Numbered from the stretch's first letter, positions 1 to 6,497 are shown. The stretch: DNA of 6,777 bases from DATKEH01 sp035546355 (GCA_035546355.1 DATKEH010000221.1:1-6777); one strand, 5' to 3'. Made by a program: numbers and translations. Notes: generated by a model from the letters alone, not told the origin.

Positions 1-54
1 CGGCGGTCGACCGGTCGCACCCGCACCCATGCTACCCCGCGTACTCGGCCAGGC

Positions 55-132
55 GCTCCCCGGGCCGCGATGCTCCCGGGCCGCACGCTCCCGGGCCGGG
101 CGCTCCCGGGCCGGGCGCTCGCCGGGCCGCAC
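55..132. repeat. 15-bp GC-rich tandem repeat, about five units
   Basis: Five head-to-tail units with consensus GCTCCCGGGCCGSRY run at 55-71 (17 bp, two extra bases), 72-86, 87-101, 102-116 (the last two identical) and 117-132 (16 bp, one extra base). Each unit has a CCCGGG or CCGGG core. Three units are exactly 15 bp. The two end units carry small length changes, which is typical of replication slippage. Read on the minus strand the array would encode APGPG-like repeats, but I see no reason to think it is translated. Confidence 0.85.
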
Positions 133-252
133 GTCTCGGCCGGCGCCTCCATTCGGCTCGCGCCGGATCACCCGCTGAATCCGCAGGCAGGTGGCGTGCG
201 CTCGCCTCGAGGCCCCCGGGCGGGCTCGAGACGTGCGGCCCGGCGAGCGCCC
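113..252. repeat. Perfect 26-bp inverted repeat with 88-bp spacer
   Basis: The arm at 113-138 is the exact reverse complement of 227-252 (26 of 26 positions). The left arm includes the whole last unit of the 15-bp tandem array, so the right arm is an inverted copy of that unit plus flank. A perfect match of this length is far beyond chance even in GC-rich DNA. The arms interleave with the next inverted repeat. Confidence 0.85.
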
Positions 253-402
253 TCCATCGACGCCTGTGTCGCCGCGCGCTGACTCGACACGGGAGCAAAG
301 ACAGGGGGTCGAGCCCCTCGTCGCGCTGGATCGGACGCAGACGGAGGGCGGGGCGCGGGCCGGGAGGTCGAGCCTGCTGGGGGCCTCGAGGCGAGCGCAC
401 GC
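194..402. repeat. Perfect 24-bp inverted repeat with palindromic core
   Basis: The arm at 194-217 is the exact reverse complement of 379-402. Similarity continues inward for about 12 more bases with a one-base length difference, so the full inverted copies are about 36 bp. Each arm has the self-complementary core GCCTCGAGGC (204-213 and 383-392). The left arm lies inside the 113-252 pair and the right arm outside it, so the two pairs cannot both form simple nested hairpins. Confidence 0.85.
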
Positions 403-467
403 GCCGATCTCGGCACACTGCCCTGGTCCGGCGCCGTCCCCCAGCGGGATCGACCTCCCGGTCTGCG
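354..467 (-). repeat. 30-bp imperfect inverted repeat, possible long hairpin 3' of fadJ
   Basis: Bases 354-383 pair with 438-467: 26 of 30 positions are Watson-Crick complementary, the longest run being 360-371 with 450-461. Three of the four mismatches are G·T on the plus strand. The 54-base loop holds the right arm of the 24-bp inverted repeat with its own palindrome. On the minus strand the structure begins 42 nt after the fadJ stop, so it could fold in the 3' end of that mRNA and protect or terminate it. There is no U tract, so it is not a classical intrinsic terminator. Confidence 0.6.
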
Positions 468-508
468 GCACGCCCGGGCCGAGGACACGCCCGGCGGTCG
501 AGCTCCCC

Positions 509-2683
509 CTACCCGTGGAACTTCTTGCCCTGGGCGGCCATGTCGCGCAGCAGCTGCGCCGGCGCCAGCCGCTCGCCGTAGCGCTCGGCGTAGGCTGCCA
601 ATCGCTCGACCACCCGCGGCAGCCCGTGGCGGTCGGCCTCCTTCAGGATGCCGCCGCGGAACGGCGGGAAGCCGAAGCCGAAGACGACACCGATGTCGAT
701 GTCGACCGGGTTCTCGATCACCCCGTCCTCGATGGTGCGGGCGACCTCGTTGAGCATCTGCAGCCAGCAGCGCTCGGCGATCTCGGTAGCCGGCACCTCG
801 CCCGGCTGCCAGTCGATCAGGTCGTAGACCGTTTCGTCCGGCCCCTGCTTCTTCCCCTGGTCGTAGACGTAGAAGCCGCGCCCGGCCTTGCGCCCCTTGC
901 GCTCGTCGTCGATCATCCTCTGGAAGGCCGGCGGCGGATCGAGCCGAGAACCGAGCCGCTCCAGCACCACGTGCCCGGCGTGGAAGGCGACGTCGAGCCC
1001 CACCTCGTCGACCAGCGTCAACGCCCCCACCGGCCAGCCCCACGACCGCAGCGCCTCGTCGACCTGCTCGATGCGGGCTCCCTGCGTCAGGCACCACACC
1101 GCCTCGTTGACGAAGGGCCCGAGCACCCGGCTGGTGAAGAACCCGGGGCCGTCATCGACGACGATCACCGTCTTGCCCATGGTGCGCCCGAGGGCCACGG
1201 TGGTGGCCAGCGCCTCCTCGGAGGTACCGGGGTGGCGGATGACCTCGAGCAACGGCATCTTGTGCACCGGGCTGAAGAAGTGCATTCCCACCACGTTCTC
1301 GGGGCGACGGCTGGCGGTGGCCAGCTCGGCGATCGGGATCGTCGAGGTGTTGGAGGCGAAGATCAGACCCGGCGGCGCCACCGCTTCGGTCTCGCGGATC
1401 ACCTGGTGCTTGACCCCGACGTCCTCGAACACCGCCTCGACGACGAAGTCGAGGTGGCGGAAGGGCTCGTACTCGACGCTGGGGTGGATGCGCGCCATCG
1501 CCTCCTTGAGCTCGACCTCGCTATAGCGGCGCCGGCGCACCAGCTCGCCGAAGCGGTCGCTGCAGTAGTCGACGCCGCGCGCCACCGACTCGAGGTCGCG
1601 GTCCTTCATCACCACCGGCACGCCGTTATGAGCCAGCACCTGGGTGATGCCCGCCCCCATCAACCCGGCGCCGAGCACGCCCACCCGCGGCACCGGCCGG
1701 CCGGCCTTGGCCAGCTTGGCGGCGCGCCCCTCGACGTCGTTCTTCATGAAGAAGATGCCCATCAGGTTCTTCGCCGTGTCCGACACCACCAGGTCGACGA
1801 AGGCCTCGGCCTCGACCTCGAGCGCCCGATCGAGCGGCAGCTTGATCCCCTGCTTGACCACCTCGAGGGCGCTCAGCGGCGCCGGATAGTGGCCGCCGGT
1901 CTTGGCGCGCACCTGCTGGCGCGCCTTGTCGTAGACCAGCTTGTCGCCGAGCGGCGTCCTGGCCAGCAGGTCGCCGGCCTTCTCGGCGAGCCCCTGCTTG
2001 CCCCACGACTTGGCGCTGCGCCGCTTGCCGCGGCCCACCAGCTCCAGCGCCGCCTGGGCGAGATCGGCGGGGTGACAGGTGACGTCGACCAGCCCGAGCC
2101 GGCGCGCGCGCCTGGCGGGGTGCTGCTTGCCGGTGAGGATCATGTCCAGCGCCGGAGGGATGCCGATGAGGCGCGGCAACCGCTGGGTGCCGCCGAGGCC
2201 GGGGATCAGGCCGAGCTGCACCTCGGGAAGCCCCAGCTTGGTCTTCGGGTGGTCGGTCGCCGCCCGCCAGTCGCACGTCAGGGCGAGCTCGAGACCGCCG
2301 CCGAGGCAGGCGCCGTGCACCGCCGCCACCGACGGGAAGGGCAGCGCAGCGAGCTTGGCGCACAGGGCGTGCCCCTGGCGCAGGAGCTGCCGCACCTGGT
2401 CGCGGTCGCCGAGCTCCTGGAGCTCCTCGATGTCGGCCCCGGCGATGAAGGTATCGGCCTTGCCGGAGCGGATCACCAGACCTCGCGGGCCCTGCGCGGC
2501 CAGCTCGTCGAGCCGCTCGTCGAACCAGCCCATCAGCCGGCGGTTCAGGGTGTTCACCTTCTTGCCGGGCAGGTCGATGGTGATCCAGGCGATGCCGTCG
2601 CGGACCTCCAGCCAGGCCGATTGCTGCACTGCGGCGCCGCCCGCCTCGGCGGCCTCCTTCGCCGTCTTCGTCGCTGATGCCAT
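509..2683 (-). CDS. fadJ: Bifunctional enoyl-CoA hydratase / 3-hydroxyacyl-CoA dehydrogenase (FadJ/FadB type, 724 aa)
   Basis: This is the alpha-type multifunctional protein of fatty-acid beta-oxidation. It hydrates trans-2-enoyl-CoA and oxidises the resulting L-3-hydroxyacyl-CoA with NAD+ in the cytoplasm. The N-terminal crotonase domain (about 23-215) has the oxyanion-loop segment IAGADI (80-85) and both catalytic glutamates, E132 in GGGLE and E154 in GLPE. The NAD-binding domain starts at GAGLMG (338-343). The dehydrogenase residues S447 (SNTS), H468 (GMHFFSPVH) and E480 keep the family spacing, but the Asn usual after PGFxx is Ser (S518, in PGFFTSRV). The C-terminal repeat ends with FGFGFPPFRGG (668-678), a FadB/FadJ hallmark. 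Length is normal for the family. The start is supported by GGAGG six nt upstream (2690-2694) and an upstream promoter. The first 22 residues are a Lys/Ala-rich extension. No thiolase partner (FadI/FadA) lies nearby in the window. FadJ and FadB cannot be separated with certainty. Confidence 0.95.
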   Translation of the reverse strand: MASATKTAKEAAEAGGAAVQQSAWLEVRDGIAWITIDLPGKKVNTLNRRLMGWFDERLDELAAQGPRGLVIRSGKADTFIAGADIEELQELGDRDQVRQLLRQGHALCAKLAALPFPSVAAVHGACLGGGLELALTCDWRAATDHPKTKLGLPEVQLGLIPGLGGTQRLPRLIGIPPALDMILTGKQHPARRARRLGLVDVTCHPADLAQAALELVGRGKRRSAKSWGKQGLAEKAGDLLARTPLGDKLVYDKARQQVRAKTGGHYPAPLSALEVVKQGIKLPLDRALEVEAEAFVDLVVSDTAKNLMGIFFMKNDVEGRAAKLAKAGRPVPRVGVLGAGLMGAGITQVLAHNGVPVVMKDRDLESVARGVDYCSDRFGELVRRRRYSEVELKEAMARIHPSVEYEPFRHLDFVVEAVFEDVGVKHQVIRETEAVAPPGLIFASNTSTIPIAELATASRRPENVVGMHFFSPVHKMPLLEVIRHPGTSEEALATTVALGRTMGKTVIVVDDGPGFFTSRVLGPFVNEAVWCLTQGARIEQVDEALRSWGWPVGALTLVDEVGLDVAFHAGHVVLERLGSRLDPPPAFQRMIDDERKGRKAGRGFYVYDQGKKQGPDETVYDLIDWQPGEVPATEIAERCWLQMLNEVARTIEDGVIENPVDIDIGVVFGFGFPPFRGGILKEADRHGLPRVVERLAAYAERYGERLAPAQLLRDMAAQGKKFHG

Positions 2684-2689
2684 GGCAGT

Positions 2690-2694
2690 CCTCC
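2690..2694 (-). promoter_or_regulatory. Shine-Dalgarno of fadJ
   Basis: On the minus strand GGAGG lies six bases before the ATG at 2683. It supports this start for the 724-aa protein over any internal start, the next Met being residue 51. Confidence 0.8.
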
Positions 2695-2736
2695 GGGGGG
2701 AAGTGGGGCTCTCGGCGAGCGTCTGTGGCCTCGGCC

Positions 2737-2765
2737 ATGCTAGGAGCTATGCCGCACTGTGTCAA
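2737..2765 (-). promoter_or_regulatory. Sigma70-type promoter of fadJ (TTGACA-17-TAGCAT)
   Basis: Read on the minus strand, TTGACA (2765-2760) matches the -35 consensus 6/6. After a 17-bp spacer, TAGCAT (2742-2737) matches the -10 consensus TATAAT at 4 of 6 positions, including the key TA...T. Transcription would start near 2730 and give a leader of about 47 nt containing the Shine-Dalgarno. This is the best promoter in the window. Confidence 0.7.
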
Positions 2766-2770
2766 TGCGG
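2752..2770. promoter_or_regulatory. 19-bp imperfect palindrome, candidate operator
   Basis: CCGCACTGTGTCAATGCGG is a dyad centred on 2761: CCGCA pairs with TGCGG and the inner TG with CA, leaving one mismatched pair in each half outside the centre. It covers the complete -35 box of the fadJ promoter, so a bound protein would block fadJ. It is also centred near -43 of the predicted divergent transcript starting at 2804. Size and symmetry suit a dimeric TetR- or GntR-type regulator such as those that control fatty-acid degradation. It does not match the E. coli FadR or PsrA sites as I know them. The regulator is unknown. Confidence 0.4.
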
Positions 2771-2789
2771 ACGCCGGGGCGCCGACGGC

Positions 2790-2799
2790 GATACAATAC
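2790..2799 (+). promoter_or_regulatory. -10 box immediately before the ferritin-like gene
   Basis: GATACAATAC contains TACAAT (2792-2797; 5/6 match to TATAAT). The last T is seven bases before the A of the ATG at 2804, so transcription should begin at or next to the start codon. No convincing -35 is visible; CGGACG at 2768-2773, with an 18-bp spacer, shares only GAC. A ten-base motif differing at one position precedes the SDR gene (4359-4368). Confidence 0.5.
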
Positions 2800-2803
2800 T
2801 CGG

Positions 2804-3463
2804 ATGGGCGGCAAGGAATTCGTCGACCGGCTGATGGCGGAGATGGATGGGCTGTTCGCGCGACTCGGCGAGCGCGAGGCCCTGGAGGCGGAGTCCGAGG
2901 GCCACGTCGAGGTGGTCACCCTCCTGCGCCTGGCGCTCAAGAGCGAGCTCGAAGCCAGCGAGCTGGCCGGGGCGTGGCTGCCCACCACTCCCGAGATCGA
3001 CGCCAAGATGCTGCTCGCCGAGCAGTGCGGCGACGAGATGAAGCACTACCAGCTCATCACCGGGCGCCTCGCCGAGCTCGGCGAGGACCTCGCGGACTAC
3101 GACCCTGCTGCCGAAGGGTACAGCGCGCTCTACCAGTACCTCCGCGGTCTGCGCTCGACCGTCGAGCGGGTGGCGGGCGGCCCCTTCGCCCGCGAGGCCA
3201 TCGCCAAGGTGCGCAACGAGCAGTTCATCGCCCTGTGCGAGTCGGTCGGCGACGAAGGCACGGCGCGACTCTACCGCGAGGTGATCCAGCCCGAAGAGGT
3301 GAGACACCACGAGCTGGGGCGCCGGCTGCTCGCGCGGTACTGCACGACCGCCGAGCTGCAGGAGACCGCCGCCGCCGCCGCCCGCAACACCCTGGCCATC
3401 GCCGACGAGCTCCGCACCCTGGCCGAGAAGTCGACCGGCATGCACACGATTCCGGTGTCGTGA
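2804..3463 (+). CDS. Ferritin-like putative diiron protein (219 aa)
   Basis: The predicted fold is an all-helical ferritin-like four-helix bundle. The ligand pattern of a carboxylate-bridged diiron enzyme is complete: glutamates in helix 1 (E48, E50 or E53), E78-x-x-H81 in helix 2, E139 in helix 3 and E165-x-x-H168 in helix 4. This order is that of rubrerythrin/PaaA/MiaE-type proteins. There are no Cys pairs for a rubredoxin domain, no signal peptide and no membrane segment, so it is cytoplasmic. The substrate is unknown: oxygenase, peroxidase or iron storage are all possible. ATG 2804 was chosen because the upstream GTG at 2759 would add an Arg-rich leader running through the promoter box. 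No Shine-Dalgarno is present, and TACAAT seven bases upstream suggests a leaderless mRNA. Its stop overlaps the next start by four bases, so it is coupled to the 3-hydroxyacyl-CoA dehydrogenase. It is divergent from fadJ. Confidence 0.85.
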   Translation: MGGKEFVDRLMAEMDGLFARLGEREALEAESEGHVEVVTLLRLALKSELEASELAGAWLPTTPEIDAKMLLAEQCGDEMKHYQLITGRLAELGEDLADYDPAAEGYSALYQYLRGLRSTVERVAGGPFAREAIAKVRNEQFIALCESVGDEGTARLYREVIQPEEVRHHELGRRLLARYCTTAELQETAAAAARNTLAIADELRTLAEKSTGMHTIPVS

Positions 3464-4338
3464 AGAGCCAGCTGGCGACCATCGCCGTCCTCGGCGCCGG
3501 CACCATGGGGCGCGGCATCGCCCACGTCGCCGCGCTCGGCGGCTACGACACCCGGCTCTACGACGTATCCGCGGAGGTCCTCGACGACGCCCGCCGCACC
3601 ATCGAGCGCAACCTCGCCAAGGGAGTGGACCGGGGAAAGGTGGAGCGCTCCGCCGCCGACGCCGCCCTCGGCCGCCTGGCCCTGCGCCGCGAGCTGGCGG
3701 CGGCGGTCGCCGGCAGCGACCTGGTGATCGAGGCGGTCCCCGAGGACATGCGGCTCAAGGTGGAGCTGCTCGCCGAGGTGGCGCGGCACACCGACGAGCA
3801 GACGCTGCTCGCCTCCAACACCTCGGGGTTGTCGATCACCGAGATGGCCGCCGCCTGCGGACGCCCGCGGCGCTTCGCCGGCATGCACTTCTTCAACCCC
3901 GTGCACCTGATGCGCCTGGTGGAGCTGGTGCGGGGCCTCGACACCGACGAGGAAACCCTGGCGGCCATGGCGGCGGCGGCGGCGCGCATGGGCAAGGAGG
4001 TGGTGGTGGTGCGGGAATCCCCCGGTTTCGTCACCTCGCGCGTCAACGCGTTGATCGGCAACGAGGCGTTCCGCATGCTGGAATCCGGCGTCGCCTCGCC
4101 CGAGGACATCGACAAGGCGCTCGAGCTCGGCCTCAACCACCCCATGGGCCCGTTCGCGATGGTCGACCTGGTGGGCCTCGACGTGCGGCTGTCGATCCTC
4201 GAGCACCTGCACGCCACCCTCGGAGAGAGCTACCGGCCGAGCAACCTGCTGCGCCAGTACGTCAAGGCCGGCCGGCTGGGGCGCAAGACGCGCCGCGGCG
4301 TCTACACCTACGACGCCGAGGGCAACCGGCTGGGATAG
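3460..4338 (+). CDS. hbd: 3-hydroxybutyryl-CoA / 3-hydroxyacyl-CoA dehydrogenase (292 aa)
   Basis: A stand-alone NAD(P)-dependent L-3-hydroxyacyl-CoA dehydrogenase of the Hbd/FadB2/PaaH type, interconverting 3-hydroxyacyl-CoA and 3-oxoacyl-CoA. The Rossmann domain opens with LGAGTMG (11-17). The active-site residues are S122 (SNTS), H143 (GMHFFNPVH) and E155, with the spacing seen in characterised enzymes. The Asn usually found 50 residues after the His is Ser193 (PGFVTSRV), as also in the FadJ of this window. The C-terminal helical domain ends with [11 protein letters not shown] (274-284). Length is close to the usual 280-290 aa. The GTG start at 3460 overlaps the TGA of the ferritin-like gene as GTGA; homology begins almost at once after it, and no other start fits. 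This implies translational coupling. A PaaH role in phenylacetate degradation is possible, but no other paa gene is present. Confidence 0.93.
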   Translation: MKSQLATIAVLGAGTMGRGIAHVAALGGYDTRLYDVSAEVLDDARRTIERNLAKGVDRGKVERSAADAALGRLALRRELAAAVAGSDLVIEAVPEDMRLKVELLAEVARHTDEQTLLASNTSGLSITEMAAACGRPRRFAGMHFFNPVHLMRLVELVRGLDTDEETLAAMAAAAARMGKEVVVVRESPGFVTSRVNALIGNEAFRMLESGVASPEDIDKALELGLNHPMGPFAMVDLVGLDVRLSILEHLHATLGESYRPSNLLRQYVKAGRLGRKTRRGVYTYDAEGNRLG

Positions 4339-4355
4339 CGCCGAGGCGCGGCGCT
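4337..4355 (+). terminator. Hairpin at the hbd stop codon
   Basis: AGCGCCG (4337-4343) pairs perfectly with CGGCGCT (4349-4355) around a five-base loop. The stem begins inside the TAG stop codon. No T run follows; instead the -10-like box of the SDR gene starts four bases later. It may attenuate read-through or stabilise the 3' end of the upstream message. As a true terminator it is uncertain. Confidence 0.4.
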
Positions 4356-4358
4356 CGC

Positions 4359-4368
4359 GATACCATAC
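4359..4368 (+). promoter_or_regulatory. -10-like box just upstream of the SDR gene
   Basis: GATACCATAC contains TACCAT (4361-4366; 4/6 match to TATAAT, fitting TANNNT), ten bases before the ATG at 4376. It differs at one base from the motif before the ferritin-like gene (2790-2799). A transcript would start around 4373, with a leader of only about three nt. No -35 box and no Shine-Dalgarno are visible. Confidence 0.4.
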
Positions 4369-4375
4369 GCGCAGC

Positions 4376-5167
4376 ATGCAGGGCAGGGAGCTGGCAGGGA
4401 AGGTGGCGCTGCTCACCGGCGCCAGCAGCGGGATGGGGTTCGCCGCCGCTCGGGCGCTGGCGCGGCTCGGGGCGAGCGTGGCGATCGCCAGCCGCGGCGG
4501 CGCCAAGCTCGAACGCGCCCACAACCAGCTGCTCGAGGAAGGGGTGCCCGTAGAGGCGTTCGCCGCCGACGTCTCCTCCGCCGACTCGCTGCGCCGGCTG
4601 ATGCAGCAGGTCGAGAAGGCGCTGGGGCCGGTCGACGTGCTGGTCGCCAACGGCGGCGGACCGCCGGCCAAGCGGGCCCTCGACCTCGACGAGCGCGACT
4701 GGCAGGAGGCGATCCCTCTCTGCCTGCTGTTCGTGCCGCGCCTCTGCCAGCTGGTGCTCCCCGGAATGCTGCGTCGCGGCTGGGGGCGGATCGTCGCCCT
4801 CAACTCGGTGTCGGCCCGCCAGCCGATCCCCAACCTGGCGCTGTCCAATGCCCTGCGCCCGGCCGTGCTGGGCTACCTGAAGACCCTGTCGCAGGAGGTC
4901 GCCGCCGAGGGCATCACCGTCAACGCGGTGCTGCCCGGCTACACGCGCACCGATCGGCAGGAGGAGCTGGCCCGCGCCGCCGCCCTGCGCAGCGGCAAGC
5001 CCGCCTCCGAGGTCATCGCCGACTGGGCCGCGGACGTGCCGGCACGGCGGCTCGCCGAGCCCCAGGAGATCGCCGACGTGGTGGCGTTCCTGTGTACGCC
5101 CGCCGCTTCGTACGTGACGGGCCAGGCGATCGCCGTCGACGGCGGCTACGTCAAGGGATTGCCGTGA
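4376..5167 (+). CDS. Atypical short-chain dehydrogenase/reductase, FabG-like, lacking the catalytic Tyr and Lys (263 aa)
   Basis: The fold is that of a classical SDR: cofactor motif TGASSGMG (14-21), conserved acidic segment AADV (63-66), ANGGG (91-95) in place of NNAG, and a C-terminal [11 protein letters not shown] (247-257) typical of FabG-like proteins. The catalytic region keeps Ser144 (LNSVS). Aligning it with E. coli FabG (S138, Y151, K155) puts Ser157 where the catalytic Tyr belongs and Arg161 where the Lys belongs ([13 protein letters not shown]). I know of a FabG-like SDR subgroup that lacks a full catalytic tetrad, and this gene fits it. The reaction is therefore unknown, and the protein may be a non-classical oxidoreductase or non-catalytic. 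It starts 37 bp after hbd, behind a hairpin, so it may be transcribed separately. No Shine-Dalgarno precedes the ATG. Confidence 0.9.
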   Translation: MQGRELAGKVALLTGASSGMGFAAARALARLGASVAIASRGGAKLERAHNQLLEEGVPVEAFAADVSSADSLRRLMQQVEKALGPVDVLVANGGGPPAKRALDLDERDWQEAIPLCLLFVPRLCQLVLPGMLRRGWGRIVALNSVSARQPIPNLALSNALRPAVLGYLKTLSQEVAAEGITVNAVLPGYTRTDRQEELARAAALRSGKPASEVIADWAADVPARRLAEPQEIADVVAFLCTPAASYVTGQAIAVDGGYVKGLP

Positions 5168-5169
5168 CC

Positions 5170-5188
5170 GCGGCCGGCGAGAGGCCGC
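5170..5188. terminator. Small hairpin between convergent genes
   Basis: GCGGCC (5170-5175) and GGCCGC (5183-5188) form a 6-bp stem with a 7-base loop in the 28-bp gap between the SDR and aminotransferase stops. It could stop transcription from both sides. There is no T tract on either strand, so support is weak. Confidence 0.35.
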
Positions 5189-5195
5189 TGACCGC

Positions 5196-6497
5196 CTAAC
5201 CGGCCAGCTCGGCGACGCCGCGCTCGACGCGGCGCACCATCTCGGGCAGCGCCGCCGCGGCGACCGAGCAGAAGGCGATGCGCAGGTAGCTGTCGCCGAT
5301 CGACACCAGCCCGGTGTCGTGGTGCGCCAGCAAGTGGAGGCGCACCCGGTCCGCCGCGAGCCCGAGCTCCACCGGCAGCTCGAGCAGCGCGAAGCAACCG
5401 GAGTTGAAGGGCAGCGGGCGCAACAGCGCCGGATCGACGCCGGCCAGCGCCTGGCGCAGCGCCCGGTAGCGTTCGGCGAGCAGCAGCCGTATCCGCTCCA
5501 CCTGCGCGGCGGCGTCGGCGGCCTCGAGGCCCTGCAGCAGCAGCATCTGGCTGGTCGCCACCGGCGATCCGAGAGTGGCCCGCGCCAGGCACTTCACCTT
5601 GCTCTCCAAGGCCGCGGCCGCCTCGCTGTCCGGGGCGACGGCAAAGGTGAGGAAGCCTACGCGGCCGCCGAAGAAGGAGAGCTCCTTGGTCGCCCCGTCG
5701 ACCTTGACCGGCGCCAGGTTCGGGTGCCGCCCGACGAGCTCCCAGAACAGGCTCTCTCGCGGCACGTCGTCCTCGTAGACCAGCCCCAGGTAGGCGTCGT
5801 CGCACACTACCAACAGGGGCCGGCGCCCGGCCTCCGCGACCAGCGCCGCCACCACCTCCCGCCGCTCCTCCCGGGTGAGGCTGTAGCCGCCGGGATTGGA
5901 GGGCAGGTTGAGGATCGCCACCGCCGGCTCGCCCGGCGCCACCTCCGCCAGCGCCCGCGGGATGGCGCGGCAGTCGTATTGCCCGTCGCGAAAGGCCGGA
6001 GCCGCCAGCACCCGGGCGCCGGTGCGCAGCGCGAAGGCGACGCGGTAGTTCCCCCAGAAGGGCGCCGGGACCGCCACCGGCCGCCCCTCCCCGGCGAAGA
6101 GGTCGGCGACCAGCGACAGCCCATGGCTCAGCCCGACCGTGACCAGCGGCAGCGTCGACGCGACGGCGTCGCTGACGCCGCGGCGTTGCCAGCTGCGCCA
6201 CGCCTGCCGCACCTCCGGGATCCCTTCTACCGGCGAGTAGAGCAGCGCCCGGTTGCGCGCCGCCTCCGGCAGCCCGGCGAGCGCCGCCGCCAGCGCCGGC
6301 ACCGGCACCGCCTGGCCGCGACCGTCGGTGATCTGGCCGATGGTGCCGTTGAAGGTCTTGCCCCGCGCCTGCGCGGCCTGGAAGGGGATGTCGGGGGGGA
6401 AGGCGGCGCGGCGGCCGAGCGGCGAGAGCAGCGCCGCCAGCGCCGGTGACGCGGCGGCGATGGCGGCGTTGGCGACGGCGGCCGGGTCGGAGGCCAT
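5196..6497 (-). CDS. PLP-dependent aminotransferase, class I/II fold (433 aa)
   Basis: A fold-type I PLP enzyme transferring amino groups between an amino acid and a 2-oxo acid. The aspartate-aminotransferase landmarks are all present: W148 in PAPFWGNY (stacks on PLP), N201 in NLPSNPGG, D233 and Y236 in CDDAY (pyridine N and phosphate contacts), Schiff-base lysine K271 in ATKELSFFGGR with phosphate-binding R279 eight residues later, and R406 (YLRIAF) for the substrate carboxylate. The N-terminal segment FPPDIPFQAAQARGKTFNGTIG (33-54) resembles a less-studied branch of about 430 aa rather than AspC or TyrB. Substrate cannot be told from sequence. It is convergent with the SDR. The ATG at 6497 has no Shine-Dalgarno but a TAGTAT box 13 bases upstream, implying a very short leader. 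Confidence 0.92.
   Translation of the reverse strand: MASDPAAVANAAIAAASPALAALLSPLGRRAAFPPDIPFQAAQARGKTFNGTIGQITDGRGQAVPVPALAAALAGLPEAARNRALLYSPVEGIPEVRQAWRSWQRRGVSDAVASTLPLVTVGLSHGLSLVADLFAGEGRPVAVPAPFWGNYRVAFALRTGARVLAAPAFRDGQYDCRAIPRALAEVAPGEPAVAILNLPSNPGGYSLTREERREVVAALVAEAGRRPLLVVCDDAYLGLVYEDDVPRESLFWELVGRHPNLAPVKVDGATKELSFFGGRVGFLTFAVAPDSEAAAALESKVKCLARATLGSPVATSQMLLLQGLEAADAAAQVERIRLLLAERYRALRQALAGVDPALLRPLPFNSGCFALLELPVELGLAADRVRLHLLAHHDTGLVSIGDSYLRIAFCSVAAAALPEMVRRVERGVAELAG

Larger units (their letters stand above)
1..508. other. Repeat-rich region without a credible gene
   Basis: This 508-bp stretch lies downstream of the fadJ stop codon. Open frames exist on both strands, but their translations are low-complexity Arg/Ala/Pro/Gly strings without recognisable motifs, as expected by chance in DNA of this GC content. 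What it does hold is structure: a 15-bp tandem repeat at 55-132, a perfect 26-bp inverted repeat (113-138 with 227-252), a perfect 24-bp inverted repeat (194-217 with 379-402), a 30-bp imperfect inverted repeat (354-383 with 438-467) and smaller hairpins such as 263-271 with 285-293. It may serve as the structured 3' region of the fadJ transcript or be a decayed repetitive element. I cannot tell which. The left edge of the window may cut off another gene. Confidence 0.6.

Noticed and set aside
55..132. CRISPR array
   Set aside because: Units are 15 bp and directly adjacent without spacers, and no cas gene is present.
113..402. Integron attC site or transposon ends
   Set aside because: No integrase or transposase, no attC core motif, no target-site duplication and no reading frame between the arms. 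The arms interleave instead of flanking a unit.
32..418. 128-aa minus-strand frame with an APGPG-like repeat tail
   Set aside because: The repeat is just the 15-bp tandem DNA array read in frame. There is no Shine-Dalgarno or homology, composition is Arg/Ala/Pro/Gly only, and the region is dominated by inverted repeats.
191..2677. 828-aa open frame on the plus strand, antisense to fadJ
   Set aside because: Its translation is His/Arg/Leu/Asp-rich low-complexity sequence typical of the antisense of a GC-rich gene, with no family motif. FadJ on the other strand has all catalytic residues.
2759..2803. GTG at 2759 as the start of the ferritin-like gene
   Set aside because: It would add 15 Arg-rich residues encoded by the promoter region, inside the candidate operator. 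The ATG at 2804 gives a normal family N-terminus.
2804..4338. Phenylacetate (paa) degradation operon
   Set aside because: A diiron protein next to a PaaH-like enzyme suggested this, but no PaaB/C/D/E/K/G homologue is present and a single ferritin-like protein is not evidence of the PaaABCE complex.
3271..4848. 525-aa minus-strand frame antisense to hbd and the SDR
   Set aside because: Shadow frame crossing two well-supported genes, with no motif of its own.
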